Source of the DNA: Prauserella halophila | Lineage (GTDB): Bacteria > Actinomycetota > Actinomycetes > Mycobacteriales > Pseudonocardiaceae | Length of the DNA: 64,000 bases | Reading direction: 5' to 3' | NCBI RefSeq assembly: GCF_024171895.1 | Contig: NZ_JAMTCQ010000013.1 | Span: 271,111-335,110 of the forward strand | In this document: positions 35,495-45,420 of the stretch, piece by piece | Layout of the letters: every line of letters starts with the position of its first letter | Position numbering within the stretch: the first letter of the stretch is position 1 | Translations under genes and position numbers: made by a program | The notes under the pieces: generated by a model | Told to the model about the DNA's origin: nothing | The model's input: only the letters and a program-made list of their open reading frames with translations | Databases searched by the model: none

Positions 35495-37525
35495 TCAGCA
35501 CGCTTCGGACTCCACCGAGTCCTTGATCACGGCCATGGTCTGGTCGAATTTGAGTGCCTGTCCTACCCGGACTTTGACTTCAGTGATGACGCCGTCGACG
35601 GGCGCGGTAACGGTGTGCTCCATCTTCATCGCCTCGACGACGAAGAGCCGTTGCCCGGTGCGGACCTCCTGCCCGGGTTCGGCCTCAGCGACGAGTATCG
35701 TACCGGGCATCGGACTGGTCACCGAACCGTCCGAGCGACCGGAGGCGGAGCTCTGGTCGACGAGCAGCCGATGCTCGGTGAGGGCCCACGCCCGGCCACC
35801 TGCGGCAAGCCAGGTGGTGCCGTCGACGCGCGCATGACGGTAGCTGCGGCTCTGGCCTTGGTGCGTGACGGTCAAGGTGCCGCCGTCCAGCCGAGCAGAG
35901 GCGGAGGCGCTGCCGCTGACGCCAGCCGGGGTATCCACGACGACCTCCGCATCGCGCGCCCGCCCGCACACTCGCACGGTCACCTCACCGTCACCACCGG
36001 CGAAGCGCCAGGTATTCCACGCCGGTTCGCCGAGCCGCCAGCCGCCGGGGACATCCCACGGGTCGATCCGAGGACCAGCTGGTTCCGACGCGACCAAACG
36101 CTCCATCGCCGCCGCGACGTAGACGTCGTCGGAAATGCCGTGCTCGGCGGTCAGCTGCTCCAGATCTCGCTCGACCAGGCCGGTGTCCAGCGTTCCTTGC
36201 CGAACATCGGGATGAGCCAACAACGTTCGTAGGAAGGTGATGTTCGTAGCGACACCCAGGATCGCCGTATCACCGAGCGCGGAGTCCAGCTTGCGCAGCG
36301 CGTCCTGGCGCGTCGCCCCCGACCCGATGACCTTGGCGAGCATCGGGTCGTAGTCCGAGCTGATCTCGCTGCCTTGCTGGATGCCGGAGTCCACCCGCAC
36401 ACCCTCACCCGCGGGCTCGTGCGCCAGCAGCACGGTCCCGCCTGTCGGCAGGAATCCCCTGGTCGGGTCCTCGGCGTAGACGCGAGCTTCCACCGCGTGC
36501 CCAACGAGCGAAATGTCTTTCTGCTCGAACGGCAGCGGCTGCCCCGAAGCGACCTTGACCTGCCACTCGACCAGGTCGATACCCGAGCTACCTGCAATCG
36601 AGGCCGCAAGCTCGGTGACCGGGTGCTCCACCTGAAGCCGCGTGTTCATCTCCATGAAGAAGAATTCGTCGGGCTTGTCGGCAGAGACGATGAACTCGAC
36701 AGTTCCCGCACCCACGTATCCGCATGACTTCGCCGCGCCTGCCGCAGCGGTACCGATCCGATCCCGCGTTGCCTGGTCCAGCAGTGCGGACGGCGCCTCT
36801 TCAATGATCTTCTGGTGTCGGCGCTGGAGGCTGCACTCGCGCTCGCCGAGGTGCACGACGTTGCCGTGCGTGTCGGCCAGCACCTGCACCTCGATGTGGC
36901 GGGGGTTGGTGACGAACCGCTCGACCAACAGCGTGTCATCTCCGAACGCAGCCCGAGCCTCCCGGCGGGCAGAGGCGATCTGCTCATCCAGCGTCGACTC
37001 GTCCTCGACCAGGCGCATGCCCTTACCACCACCGCCCGCGGAGGGCTTGAGCAGCACCGGAAAGCCCGCGTCGATCGCTGCCTTGCGCACCTCATCGTCG
37101 GACATCCCGCCATCGCTGCTGCCGGGGACGAGCGGGACGCCCTCGGCGCGTACGGTCTGCTTCGCGCGGATCTTGTCGCCCATCGCCTCGATCGCCTCTG
37201 CGGGCGGGCCGATGAACACGACGCCGGCCTCCGCGCACGCCCTGGCGAACGTGGAGTTCTCGGACAGGAAGCCGTAGCCGGGGTGCACGGCCTGCGCTCC
37301 GGTTCTCCGGGCCGCGTCGAGGATCCGCTCGATGGACAGGTAGCTCTCGGCGGCACTGCGCGGACCGATGCGCACCGCCGTGTCGGCTTCGGCGACATGA
37401 AGCGCGCCAGCATCAGCGTCGCTGTGCACAGCGACGGAGCGAATCCCCAGGCGGCGCAGTGTGCGGATCACGCGCACCGCGATCTCTCCCCGGTTGGCTA
37501 CGAGCACCGTGTCGAAATGTTGCAC
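35495..37525 (-). CDS. 3-methylcrotonyl-CoA carboxylase alpha subunit (biotin carboxylase + BCCP)
   Basis: A 676-residue biotin-dependent carboxylase subunit. The ATP-grasp biotin carboxylase domain occupies about 1-450, with [53 protein letters not shown] and [16 protein letters not shown] linker with a poorly conserved BT-like region follows. The C-terminal biotinyl domain has the biotin Lys in [14 protein letters not shown] near residue 640. GTG at 37525 follows AAGGAGGA, so the longer extension is rejected. It is paired with the MCC-type beta subunit 32 bp upstream. Confidence 0.92.
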   Translation of the reverse strand: MQHFDTVLVANRGEIAVRVIRTLRRLGIRSVAVHSDADAGALHVAEADTAVRIGPRSAAESYLSIERILDAARRTGAQAVHPGYGFLSENSTFARACAEAGVVFIGPPAEAIEAMGDKIRAKQTVRAEGVPLVPGSSDGGMSDDEVRKAAIDAGFPVLLKPSAGGGGKGMRLVEDESTLDEQIASARREARAAFGDDTLLVERFVTNPRHIEVQVLADTHGNVVHLGERECSLQRRHQKIIEEAPSALLDQATRDRIGTAAAGAAKSCGYVGAGTVEFIVSADKPDEFFFMEMNTRLQVEHPVTELAASIAGSSGIDLVEWQVKVASGQPLPFEQKDISLVGHAVEARVYAEDPTRGFLPTGGTVLLAHEPAGEGVRVDSGIQQGSEISSDYDPMLAKVIGSGATRQDALRKLDSALGDTAILGVATNITFLRTLLAHPDVRQGTLDTGLVERDLEQLTAEHGISDDVYVAAAMERLVASEPAGPRIDPWDVPGGWRLGEPAWNTWRFAGGDGEVTVRVCGRARDAEVVVDTPAGVSGSASASARLDGGTLTVTHQGQSRSYRHARVDGTTWLAAGGRAWALTEHRLLVDQSSASGRSDGSVTSPMPGTILVAEAEPGQEVRTGQRLFVVEAMKMEHTVTAPVDGVITEVKVRVGQALKFDQTMAVIKDSVESEAC

Positions 37526-37557
37526 TGTCGTCCTCCTTTTCGCGTCCTCGGTGCCCG

Positions 37558-39204
37558 TCACATCCGGAAGACGCCGTTGTTGATGGGTTCCAGGGGCGCG
37601 TTCGCCGAAGCAGCGAGCGCCAGTCCGAGGACGCTGCGAGTCTGCTTCGGGTCGATCACCCCGTCGTCCCACAGCCGAGCGGTCGAGTAATACGGGTGGC
37701 CCTGTTCTTCGTACTGGTCGCGCACCGGCTGCTTGAACGCTTCCTCGTCCTCGTCCGACCAGGCCTCGCCACGAGCCTCGTACTGGTCGCGGCGCACGGT
37801 CGACAACACCGACGCGGCCTGCTCACCCCCCATCACCGAGATACGGGCGTTCGGCCACATCCACAGGAATCGCGGTGAGTACGCCCGACCGCACATGGAG
37901 TAGTTCCCCGCGCCGAACGAGCCGCCGATGACGACGGTGAACTTCGGCACCCGCGCACAGGCCACGGCGGTGACCATCTTCGCGCCGTGTTTGGCGATGC
38001 CACCTGCTTCGTAGTCCTTGCCGACCATGAACCCGGAGATATTCTGCAGAAACACCAACGGGATGCTGCGCCGGTCACAGAGTTCGATGAAGTGCGCACC
38101 TTTGAGTGCCGACTCGCCGAACAGGATGCCGTTGTTGGCCACGATCCCCACCGGATGGCCGTGGATCCGCGCGAATCCGGTGACCAGGGTCTGGCCGTAG
38201 TTCGCCTTGAACTCCGAAAATCTGCTGCCATCGACGACGCGGGCGATCACTTCCCGGACGTCGTACGGAGTGCGGCTGTCGGTCGGCACCACGCCATAGA
38301 GCTGATCGGGGTCCGCGACCGGTTCCTCGACCGGTGCGACCTCCCACGGCCGCGACTCGCGCGGGCCGAAGGTGCTGACGATGGAGCGCACGATGCGCAG
38401 CGCATCGGCGTCATCGGTGGCGAGGTGATCGGTAACCCCGGAGGTACGTGCGTGCAGTTCCCCGCCGCCGAGTTCCTCGGCACTGACCTCGGCCCCCGTC
38501 GCGGCCTTCACCAGCGGCGGGCCGCCGAGGAAGATGGTGCCCTGTTCGCGCACGATCACGGCCTCGTCGCTCATCGCGGGCACGTAGGCGCCGCCCGCGG
38601 TGCAGGAACCGAGCACGGCTGCGATCTGTGGGATGCCGCGCGCGGACATGGTGGCCTGGTTGTAGAATATTCGCCCGAAATGCTCACGGTCGGGAAACAC
38701 CTCGTCCTGGCGAGGCAGGAAGGCGCCACCGGAGTCGACCAGGTAGAGGCACGGCAGGTTGTTGTGCAGCGCGACTTCCTGCGCCCGAAGGTGTTTTTTC
38801 ACCGTCATCGGGTAGTAGGTGCCGCCCTTGACCGTGGCGTCATTGGCGACGATGACGCACTCGCGGCCGTTGACTCTGCCGACACCGGCGATGATGCCCG
38901 CCGACGGCGCTTCGTCGTCGTAGAGCCCATGGGCGGCCAGTGTGGACAGTTCAAGGAACGGCGACCCACGATCGAGCAGCGCGTCGACGCGGTCACGCGG
39001 CAGGAGTTTTCCCCGCTCGACGTGACGGGCGCGGGACTTCTCCGAACCTCCCAGTCGCACCTGCACGAGCCGGGAGTTCAGGTCTTCGACGAGCGAACCG
39101 TGGTGCTCGGCATACCGCGCATAGGACTCCGAAGCCGGATCGACGGTGCTGTCGAGCACGGGCGTTTCGCTCCGTACGGGGTCAGCCGATGTCGGCGTGG
39201 TCAT
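37558..39204 (-). CDS. 3-methylcrotonyl-CoA carboxylase beta subunit (carboxyltransferase)
   Basis: A 548-residue acyl-CoA carboxyltransferase. [20 protein letters not shown] and [20 protein letters not shown] are closer to MCC beta than to acetyl/propionyl-CoA carboxylases. [18 protein letters not shown] and [20 protein letters not shown] carry the conserved oxyanion loops. The second crotonase half shows [20 protein letters not shown] and [20 protein letters not shown]. It starts at ATG 39204 and precedes the alpha subunit in the same operon. With the alpha subunit it converts 3-methylcrotonyl-CoA to 3-methylglutaconyl-CoA. Confidence 0.92.
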   Translation of the reverse strand: MTTPTSADPVRSETPVLDSTVDPASESYARYAEHHGSLVEDLNSRLVQVRLGGSEKSRARHVERGKLLPRDRVDALLDRGSPFLELSTLAAHGLYDDEAPSAGIIAGVGRVNGRECVIVANDATVKGGTYYPMTVKKHLRAQEVALHNNLPCLYLVDSGGAFLPRQDEVFPDREHFGRIFYNQATMSARGIPQIAAVLGSCTAGGAYVPAMSDEAVIVREQGTIFLGGPPLVKAATGAEVSAEELGGGELHARTSGVTDHLATDDADALRIVRSIVSTFGPRESRPWEVAPVEEPVADPDQLYGVVPTDSRTPYDVREVIARVVDGSRFSEFKANYGQTLVTGFARIHGHPVGIVANNGILFGESALKGAHFIELCDRRSIPLVFLQNISGFMVGKDYEAGGIAKHGAKMVTAVACARVPKFTVVIGGSFGAGNYSMCGRAYSPRFLWMWPNARISVMGGEQAASVLSTVRRDQYEARGEAWSDEDEEAFKQPVRDQYEEQGHPYYSTARLWDDGVIDPKQTRSVLGLALAASANAPLEPINNGVFRM

Positions 39205-39328
39205 CGCAGTCTCGCTTTCGTGGTCGGTCGGCCGTGCGGTCGTGGTGGGCCGGTTGAAGGCCGGATCGGGTCAATGCACGGAGTGACGGATATGGTCAGG
39301 TCCTGGCCGCAGGAGCGGCGAGGGTCGG

Positions 39329-39970
39329 TCAGGTCGGCGCCGCTACGGTCAGCGGGGCGCCGGTCGCCGCCCGCACCTCGTCCTCGGTCACGCCGGGGGC
39401 GGTCTCGAGCAGGAGGAGTCCGCGTTCGGTGACGTCGATGACGGCGAGGTCGGTGATGATCCGGTTCACCACCGACAGCCCGGTGTAGGGCAGCGTGTTC
39501 TTGCGCAGGATCTTTGGTGAGCCGTCTTTCGCGGTGTGTTCCATCAGGGCGATGACCCGGCGTGCGCCGTGTACGAGATCCATCGCCCCACCCATGCCTT
39601 TAATGAGCTTGCCGGGAACGGCCCAGTTGGATAGGTCGCCCTGCTCGGAGACCTGCATCGCGCCGAGAACGGCGACGTCGAGGTTCTGACCGCGGATCAT
39701 GCCGAACGAGAACGCGGAGTCGAAGTAGGAGGCGCCGGGTCGGACGGTGACGGTCTCCTTGCCGGCGTTGATCAGGTCGGGGTCGACTCCGTCCGGGGCG
39801 GGGTACGGGCCGGTGCCGAGGATTCCGTTCTCGCTGTGCAGCACGACGTGCACATCGTCGGTCAGGTAGGCGGGAATCAGTGTGGGTAGGCCGATGCCGA
39901 GGTTGACGTACTCGCCGTCGCGCAGTTCGGCTGCTGCCCGGGCGGCCATCTGGGTGCGTGTCAGAGTCAT
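39329..39970 (-). CDS. 3-oxoacid CoA-transferase subunit B
   Basis: A 213-residue CoA-transferase beta subunit. The catalytic Glu is in [14 protein letters not shown] near residue 46. [16 protein letters not shown] and [20 protein letters not shown] are family signatures. ATG at 39970 overlaps the stop of subunit A. It transfers CoA between succinyl-CoA and acetoacetate in the usual SCOT reaction, making acetoacetyl-CoA for the thiolase. Confidence 0.92.
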   Translation of the reverse strand: MTLTRTQMAARAAAELRDGEYVNLGIGLPTLIPAYLTDDVHVVLHSENGILGTGPYPAPDGVDPDLINAGKETVTVRPGASYFDSAFSFGMIRGQNLDVAVLGAMQVSEQGDLSNWAVPGKLIKGMGGAMDLVHGARRVIALMEHTAKDGSPKILRKNTLPYTGLSVVNRIITDLAVIDVTERGLLLLETAPGVTEDEVRAATGAPLTVAAPT

Positions 39971-40719
39971 TTGACTGTCTCCGTGATGGTGGTCTTCTCG
40001 ACGCGCTTGTCGATGCCCGGCGCGTGCACGACGTGCTGCACAAACACTCCCGGTAGGTGGATGTCGGCGGGGTCGAGTTCGCCGGGTTCCACCACTTCCT
40101 CGACCTCGGCGACGGCGACGCGGCCAGCCATGGCGCACAGCGGGTTGAAGTTCTGTGCAGCCTTGGTGAACACGAGGTTGCCGTGCCGGTCGCCTTTCGC
40201 CGCGGCGACGAGGCCGTGGTCGGCGACGATGGCTTCCTCCAACACGTAGGAGGTGCCGTGGAACTCGCGGACCTCCTTCGGTGGCGATGCGACGGCGACC
40301 GAGCCGTCGGCGGCGTAGCGCCACGGGAGCCCGCCGTCGGCGATCTGGGTACCCACTCCGGCCGGGGTATAGAACGCGGGTATGCCGCACCCGCCCGCGC
40401 GAAGCCGCTCGGCCAGCGAGCCCTGCGGAGATAGCTCGACCTCGAGCTCCCCGGCAAGGTACTGACGGGCGAACTCCTTGTTTTCGCCCACGTAGGAGGC
40501 GGTGACCCGGCTGATCCGGCCGGCGGCCAATAGCAGGCCGAGCCCCCAGTCCTCGACGCCGCAGTTGTTCGACACCACGCGCAGGTCGGTGGTACCGACC
40601 TGGTGCAGCGTCTCGATGAGCGTCGCGGGGATGCCGCACAGGCCGAATCCACCGACGGCGAGCGTCGCGCCGTCGGCGATGCCGGCCAGTGCACGTTGGG
40701 CAGTGATCAGTTTGTCCAT
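39967..40719 (-). CDS. 3-oxoacid CoA-transferase subunit A
   Basis: A 250-residue CoA-transferase alpha subunit with [19 protein letters not shown] near residue 20, [19 protein letters not shown] and [23 protein letters not shown] at 40719 follows GATAGGAGA-type sequence in the 29-bp gap after HMG-CoA lyase. The ATGA overlap with subunit B couples their translation. Acetoacetate, the product of HMG-CoA lyase, is the natural substrate in this context. Confidence 0.92.
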   Translation of the reverse strand: MDKLITAQRALAGIADGATLAVGGFGLCGIPATLIETLHQVGTTDLRVVSNNCGVEDWGLGLLLAAGRISRVTASYVGENKEFARQYLAGELEVELSPQGSLAERLRAGGCGIPAFYTPAGVGTQIADGGLPWRYAADGSVAVASPPKEVREFHGTSYVLEEAIVADHGLVAAAKGDRHGNLVFTKAAQNFNPLCAMAGRVAVAEVEEVVEPGELDPADIHLPGVFVQHVVHAPGIDKRVEKTTITETVK

Positions 40720-40748
40720 AGAGATAGGAGACCTCTCGTTGCTCGTGC

Positions 40749-41672
40749 TCAGCGGGCGAGGGCAGCGACAGTCCGGGACGGGCTGGGACGGCCGAGACGT
40801 TCGGCCATCCAGACGCTCGTTGCGACCATCTTGTCCAGGTCGATGCCGGTCTCGATGCCGAGACCGGCGAGTTGCCAGAGGAGGTCCTCGGTGGCGAGGT
40901 TGCCGGTGGCGCTGCCCGCGTACGGGCAACCGCCGAGTCCGCCCGCACTGGCATCCACAGTGGTCACGCCGCGCCGCAGGGCGGTGAGGGTGTTGGCTAG
41001 CGCCTGCCCGTAGGTGTCGTGGAAATGCACCGCGACGTGCTCCATCGAAATGGCTGCGGCGGAGAGTGCGTCCAGCAGCGCCGTGACGCGGCCGGGGGTG
41101 GCAACGCCGATCGTGTCGCCGAGGCTCAGCTCGGTGCAGCCCAGCGCCATCATTCGGGAGGCGACGTCGACGACCTTCGCAACGGGCACTTCGCCCTCCC
41201 ACGGGTCCCCGAAGCACATCGACAGATAGCCCCGCACAGCGAGGCCGGCCTCGCGGGCCCGCCCGACCACCGGCGCGAACATCTGAATCGACTCGTCGAC
41301 GGACCGGTTGAGGTTGCGCTGTGCGAACGACTCGGTGGCGCTGCCGAACACGGCAATGTCACGCATGCCAAGGTCGAGCGCGCGGTCCAAGCCACGCTCG
41401 TTGGGCACCAGCACCGGATACCGAACTCCCTCGGACTGCTCGATCGCCGAAAGCAGCGTTTCGGCATCGGCCAACTGCGGCACCCACTTCGGGTGCACGA
41501 AGCTGGTCGTTTCGACCACGGTGTTCCCGGCGTCGACGAGGCGGGCGACGAATTCCGCTTTCACCTCGACGGGCAGCACCACGGGCTCGTTCTGCAACCC
41601 GTCGCGCGGCCCGACTTCACAAATCGTGACCCGCGACGGGAGATCGTCGAGGGGCGTGCGGCCGTAGTTCAT
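40749..41672 (-). CDS. Hydroxymethylglutaryl-CoA lyase
   Basis: A 307-residue DRE-TIM-barrel lyase that splits HMG-CoA into acetyl-CoA and acetoacetate. The metal-binding start is [13 protein letters not shown] near residue 20. [17 protein letters not shown], the [14 protein letters not shown] metal His pair near 220 and the active-site Cys in [15 protein letters not shown] near 250 are all present. ATG at 41672 gives a normal N-terminus. It is the first gene of a minus-strand operon whose promoter region holds the TetR-type palindrome. Confidence 0.93.
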   Translation of the reverse strand: MNYGRTPLDDLPSRVTICEVGPRDGLQNEPVVLPVEVKAEFVARLVDAGNTVVETTSFVHPKWVPQLADAETLLSAIEQSEGVRYPVLVPNERGLDRALDLGMRDIAVFGSATESFAQRNLNRSVDESIQMFAPVVGRAREAGLAVRGYLSMCFGDPWEGEVPVAKVVDVASRMMALGCTELSLGDTIGVATPGRVTALLDALSAAAISMEHVAVHFHDTYGQALANTLTALRRGVTTVDASAGGLGGCPYAGSATGNLATEDLLWQLAGLGIETGIDLDKMVATSVWMAERLGRPSPSRTVAALAR

Positions 41673-41774
41673 GGCTTCCTCAGATCTTCTCCGACGGCGG
41701 CGCCTCCCCGAACACGGAGACCCCCGGGAGGGCTCCGCCGCTTGTTGGCCCTGTGGCGCTACTCGAAAGAGTAT

Positions 41775-41792
41775 TGACCGCACGTACGGTCA
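41775..41792. promoter_or_regulatory. TetR-type operator, site 1
   Basis: TGACCGCACGTACGGTCA is an 18-bp palindrome with one mismatched pair, in the divergent gap between HMG-CoA lyase and the TetR gene. Its core ACCGCACGTACGGT matches site 2 at 43427-43440 at 12 of 14 positions, so it is very likely the TetR binding site. Confidence 0.72.
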
Positions 41793-41843
41793 GTCACTAG
41801 AACATGTCGCACGTCACGTTTGGCGGCTCTCTATACTGAGTGC

Positions 41844-42530
41844 ATGTCAGGACGAGGCTCGCGACCCAGCTCGCGTGAGGCGATCCTGCGGGTCTTCGCC
41901 GAACATGTCGCCGACCGCGGATATGCCGACACGAGCCTCGGCGACATCGCCGCCCAGCTGAACCTGAGCAAGGGCACGATCGTCCACCACTTCGGGAACA
42001 AGGAAACGCTGCTCGGTGAACTCCACGTCGCCTACTTCGCGCGGCGTTTCGCCGAGGCGGAGTTCGTCCAGGCCGAACTCGACGACCCGGTTCGTCGCCT
42101 CATCGCGATGATCTACGCGCTGCTGGCCGCACACCGCGACGACCGCGCGGCCAGCCTCGCCTGCATGCGCGAACTGGTCCGCTACTTCGAAGGCGACCTC
42201 AACGACTACGTCCTCACACAACGGATGCGCTATACACAAATCATGGTCGACATTCTTCGCGGCGGTGTGCGCGACGGCGTCTTCCGCACTCCCGACCCGC
42301 AGATCTCGGCGCTGCAGGTCTTCGGCATGTGCAACTACGCCTGGACCTGGTACCGGCCGGACGGGCAGCAGTCCGTCGAGGACATCTCGCGGCTGTTCGC
42401 GCACGATATTCTCGGCGGCCTCATGCGCGAGTCCGATGAGGACGCCGACCTGGACAAACTGATCGACCAGGCGATTGAGACCGTCCGGCGGGCCCCGGAA
42501 CGGCTCCCGATCGCCGATGAGACCGCCTAA
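41844..42530 (+). CDS. TetR-family regulator of the cassette
   Basis: A 228-residue TetR regulator. The helix-turn-helix spans about residues 10-56 (REAILRVFAEHVADRGYADT, SLGDIAAQLNLSKGTIVHHF, GNKETLL). A TetR_C-type ligand domain with many aromatics (YARRFAEAEF, YAWTWYRPDGQ) follows. ATG at 41844 is chosen over an upstream TTG. It is divergent from HMG-CoA lyase, with an 18-bp palindrome between. A matching palindrome precedes the other enoyl-CoA hydratase gene, so it probably represses the acyl-CoA part of the cassette until an acyl-CoA ligand is present. Confidence 0.9.
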   Translation: MSGRGSRPSSREAILRVFAEHVADRGYADTSLGDIAAQLNLSKGTIVHHFGNKETLLGELHVAYFARRFAEAEFVQAELDDPVRRLIAMIYALLAAHRDDRAASLACMRELVRYFEGDLNDYVLTQRMRYTQIMVDILRGGVRDGVFRTPDPQISALQVFGMCNYAWTWYRPDGQQSVEDISRLFAHDILGGLMRESDEDADLDKLIDQAIETVRRAPERLPIADETA

Positions 42531-43295
42531 TCACTTTCCCGGGTAAACGGGAGCGCGGCGCTCCCCAAACGCGGTCATGCCTTCGTCCGCGTCCTCGGTG
42601 CACAGGATCTCCCGGAACCGCTCGAAATCGTCCGCCGTCGCCTCCGGGACGGACCGGTCCAGCCCCTTGAGGATCGCCGCCCGCGCCGCCCGGACCGCTA
42701 CGGGCTATCAGCCCCGCGACGCGGAGTGCGTCGGCACGCAGCTCGGCGGCCGGAACGAGGCGGTTGACCAGGCCGATCCGGTGCGCCTCGGCGGCGTTGA
42801 TCGGCTCGGCGGCGAGAATCATCTCCATCGCGACCCCCATAGGGGCCGCTCGCGGTAGGCGCACCGTTCCGCCCGCGCCGGGGATGAGCGCCCAGCGCGT
42901 CTCAGCGAGACCGAATGCAGCCTTGGGCACGGCGAGGCGGATGTCGCAAGCTAGTGCGATCTCGAGCCCACCTGCCAGCGCGTGACCGTTGATCGCGGCG
43001 ATGATCGGCTTGCTGCGCTCCGTGGCCGTGAAGCCCCCGAAGTTCCACTCCGGTCGTTCGCCGGCGCGCACGGCGTCCCGGAACGGAGGTAGCAGCTCCT
43101 TGAGGTCGGCACCTGCGCAGAAGGTCGCCCCTCGGCTCCGGTCAGCACCGCCACCCGCGCATGCTGATCGGTTTCGAACTCCTCGACGGCTTTGCCGAGT
43201 GCGGCGTTGTGCTCGGGGTCGATCACGTTGCGCGCCTCGGGCCAGTTGATGGTGATGACTCGGACATGTCCGTCGGTCTCGACGTCGATCGACAC
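42531..43295 (-). pseudogene. Second enoyl-CoA hydratase, two frameshifts
   Basis: It starts at GTG 43295 (VSIDVETDGHVRVITINWPE) after GGAGG. A one-base frameshift near 43127 interrupts LTGAEG; the correct continuation ATFCAGADLKELLPPF is in the next frame. The protein then runs through INGHALAGGLEIALACDIRL and FGLAETRWALIPGAGGTVRL. A second shift near 42700 precedes AILKGLDRSVPEATADDFER and a normal C-terminus GERRAPVYPGK-stop. The stop abuts the convergent TetR stop. All parts are present, so loss of function is recent, or sequencing errors are involved. Confidence 0.85.
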
Positions 43296-43426
43296 GTCAT
43301 TCCTCCACGTCGGTATCGCCTGATCAATGGGGTGCGCCGGGCTGGCGAACGGCGGTCCTCGGCGCCGCAGCGCGCTCGCCTGCGGGAGCACGGCATGATG
43401 CTGGCGGAGACTACAACACCTCGTCT

Positions 43427-43440
43427 ACCGTACATACGGT
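43427..43440. promoter_or_regulatory. TetR-type operator, site 2
   Basis: ACCGTACATACGGT has 6-bp perfect arms and matches site 1. It lies 132 bp upstream of the enoyl-CoA hydratase pseudogene and 96 bp before the PucR-type gene, so it may control both directions. Confidence 0.65.
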
Positions 43441-43535
43441 TAATCATTCTTGTCCGCGCTCCGCAGTGCTGAGCGGCCAGAGCCTGGGCCGCTCGGCACT
43501 GCGGACATCACGCATCGACGCGGAGGACGGCCACC

Positions 43536-45317
43536 ATGCCGATCCCCGAAGAGGCTCGGGACTCCACCGAGGATCTGCTCGAGGAGTACCAGCGGCGCAC
43601 CCGCGAGCTGGCGGCTCTTTTCGACACCGCGGGAGACCTGTCGTCAATCCGCGATGTCGACGAGGTGCTCGCCGCGATCGTGCGGCGCAGCAGACAACTC
43701 CTAGCCAGTGACACCGCATACCTGATGCTGATCGATCGCGAGCGCAGCGACACGTTCATGCGGGTCTCGGACGGGACCCAAACTCCGGAGTTCATGTCGA
43801 TCCGGCTCGCCTACGGCGAGGGGCTCGGCGGCCTGGTCGCGACAACGGGCTCTCCGCAATGGACCTCCGACTACCAGTCGGATCCGCGCTTCGCGGAATC
43901 GATCGTCCCGGTCGTCCGAGCCGAGGCGCTTGAGGCGATTCTTGGCGTTCCACTGAAGATCGGCACCATGGTCATCGGCGTCCTCTTCGCAGCCGACCGC
44001 AGTCCGCGGGTCTACCAGCACAGCGAGGTCGCCCTCCTGTCCTCGCTGGCAAGCCATGCGGCCATCGCCCTGGAGAACGCCTCGCTGTTCCAAGAGACCC
44101 AACAGGCCGTCGTCCGGCTGGAAAAGGCCAACGCGCAGATCGAAGAGCACAACCGCATGCTCGAACGCGCCGCCGACCTGCACGAGCGGCTCACCGAACT
44201 CGTCGCCACCGGCGCTTCGATCATAGAGCTCGCCGAGGCAGTGGCCACCGGCATCGGCGGCTCCGTCCTGGTCACCGACGCCACCGGCGCTCCCCTGACC
44301 CCACTCGAGAACGCACCGTCACCGCCGGACCCAGCCGTGCTCGCCGAGATCTCGGATCGGTCCGTCGCCGTGCCGCAGGCCGAGGTCGGCCCACTCCGCA
44401 TCGCCCCTGTGCACGCCGGCACGACGCGACTCGGCTTTGTGGTGTTCGCAGGCAGGCAGCTCGATGACGACGACGTGCGCGCACTGGAAAGCGCCGCCAT
44501 GGTGACGGCTCTCCTGCTCACCGACCTTCGCGCACACGAAGAAGCACGAAGCCGTCTGGCCGGCGAGCTCTTCGCCGAGATCGCCAGCCACCCCGAGACC
44601 GAGCAGCGCATCCGAGCACGTGCCGCCGCCTCCGGTCTTGCTCTCGCCGACCCGCCTTACTCTGTCGCCGTGGCCATCGAGGCCGATTACGCGGAGGCCA
44701 GCAGTCAGCCGCCGCGCTCGGCTCTCGGTAAGGACCTCACCGGAATCGCCCTCGACCGGGCCGGACTAGCCCAGGTGACGGCCAGTCACGTCGCCGTCAT
44801 CTTGCCCTCGGCCGACAGTGCGCAGCTCGCAGACGATCTTGCCACACAGCTGACCGAGACCGCGGGCAAGCCAATCACAATAGGTGCGGTTGGACCGTTC
44901 GACACCCTCGCCGACGCCTCCGCCGGGCTGTCGCGGGCGCTGAACTGCGCGAAGATCCTCATGCGGATCGGCAGACAGGGCACCGGGGCCACCCCGGAGC
45001 AGCTCGGCATGTACACGCTGCTGTTCAGCGACACGGGACGCGGCCAGATCGAGGAGTTCGTCTGGGAGGTCATCGGTCCAGTGCTGAGCGACGACACCGG
45101 CCGCGAAGGCAGCCTCGCGCGAACGCTCGAGGCCTACCTCGAGTGTGGCGCACAACCCGGGCAGGCGGCCAAGGAGCTGTTCATCCACGTCAACACCCTG
45201 TACAAGCGGCTGGAGCGGGTGGATCGGCTGCTCGGCGCCGGATGGCGGCGCGGCGAGCAGCTGTTGCAGGTACACCTCGCCCTCCGGCTAGCCACGCTGC
45301 TTGAGACGATGGAATGA
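43536..45317 (+). CDS. GAF-domain PucR-type transcriptional regulator
   Basis: A 593-residue regulator. An N-terminal coiled coil precedes a GAF domain (about 25-190, with ILGVPLKIGTMVIGVLFAAD). A linker coiled coil (QQAVVRLEKANAQIEEHNRM) and a central PucR/GGDEF-like region follow. The C-terminal HTH_30 domain (about 530-590) holds AKELFIHVNTLYKRLERVDR. ATG at 43536 is used. GAF-PucR proteins respond to small molecules and activate nearby catabolic genes. It is followed by the acyl-CoA ligase/nitrile hydratase operon on the same strand and is the probable activator of that operon. Confidence 0.88.
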   Translation: MPIPEEARDSTEDLLEEYQRRTRELAALFDTAGDLSSIRDVDEVLAAIVRRSRQLLASDTAYLMLIDRERSDTFMRVSDGTQTPEFMSIRLAYGEGLGGLVATTGSPQWTSDYQSDPRFAESIVPVVRAEALEAILGVPLKIGTMVIGVLFAADRSPRVYQHSEVALLSSLASHAAIALENASLFQETQQAVVRLEKANAQIEEHNRMLERAADLHERLTELVATGASIIELAEAVATGIGGSVLVTDATGAPLTPLENAPSPPDPAVLAEISDRSVAVPQAEVGPLRIAPVHAGTTRLGFVVFAGRQLDDDDVRALESAAMVTALLLTDLRAHEEARSRLAGELFAEIASHPETEQRIRARAAASGLALADPPYSVAVAIEADYAEASSQPPRSALGKDLTGIALDRAGLAQVTASHVAVILPSADSAQLADDLATQLTETAGKPITIGAVGPFDTLADASAGLSRALNCAKILMRIGRQGTGATPEQLGMYTLLFSDTGRGQIEEFVWEVIGPVLSDDTGREGSLARTLEAYLECGAQPGQAAKELFIHVNTLYKRLERVDRLLGAGWRRGEQLLQVHLALRLATLLETME

Positions 45318-45420
45318 CCGTGGTCGGCTCGCGGGAAGGATCGCTCGTGTGTTGTTTTCTCCACCGAGCGAGCCGAGGTGCTCTCGATTCATACATTGAT
45401 GGACGTGTGCTGCATCACTA

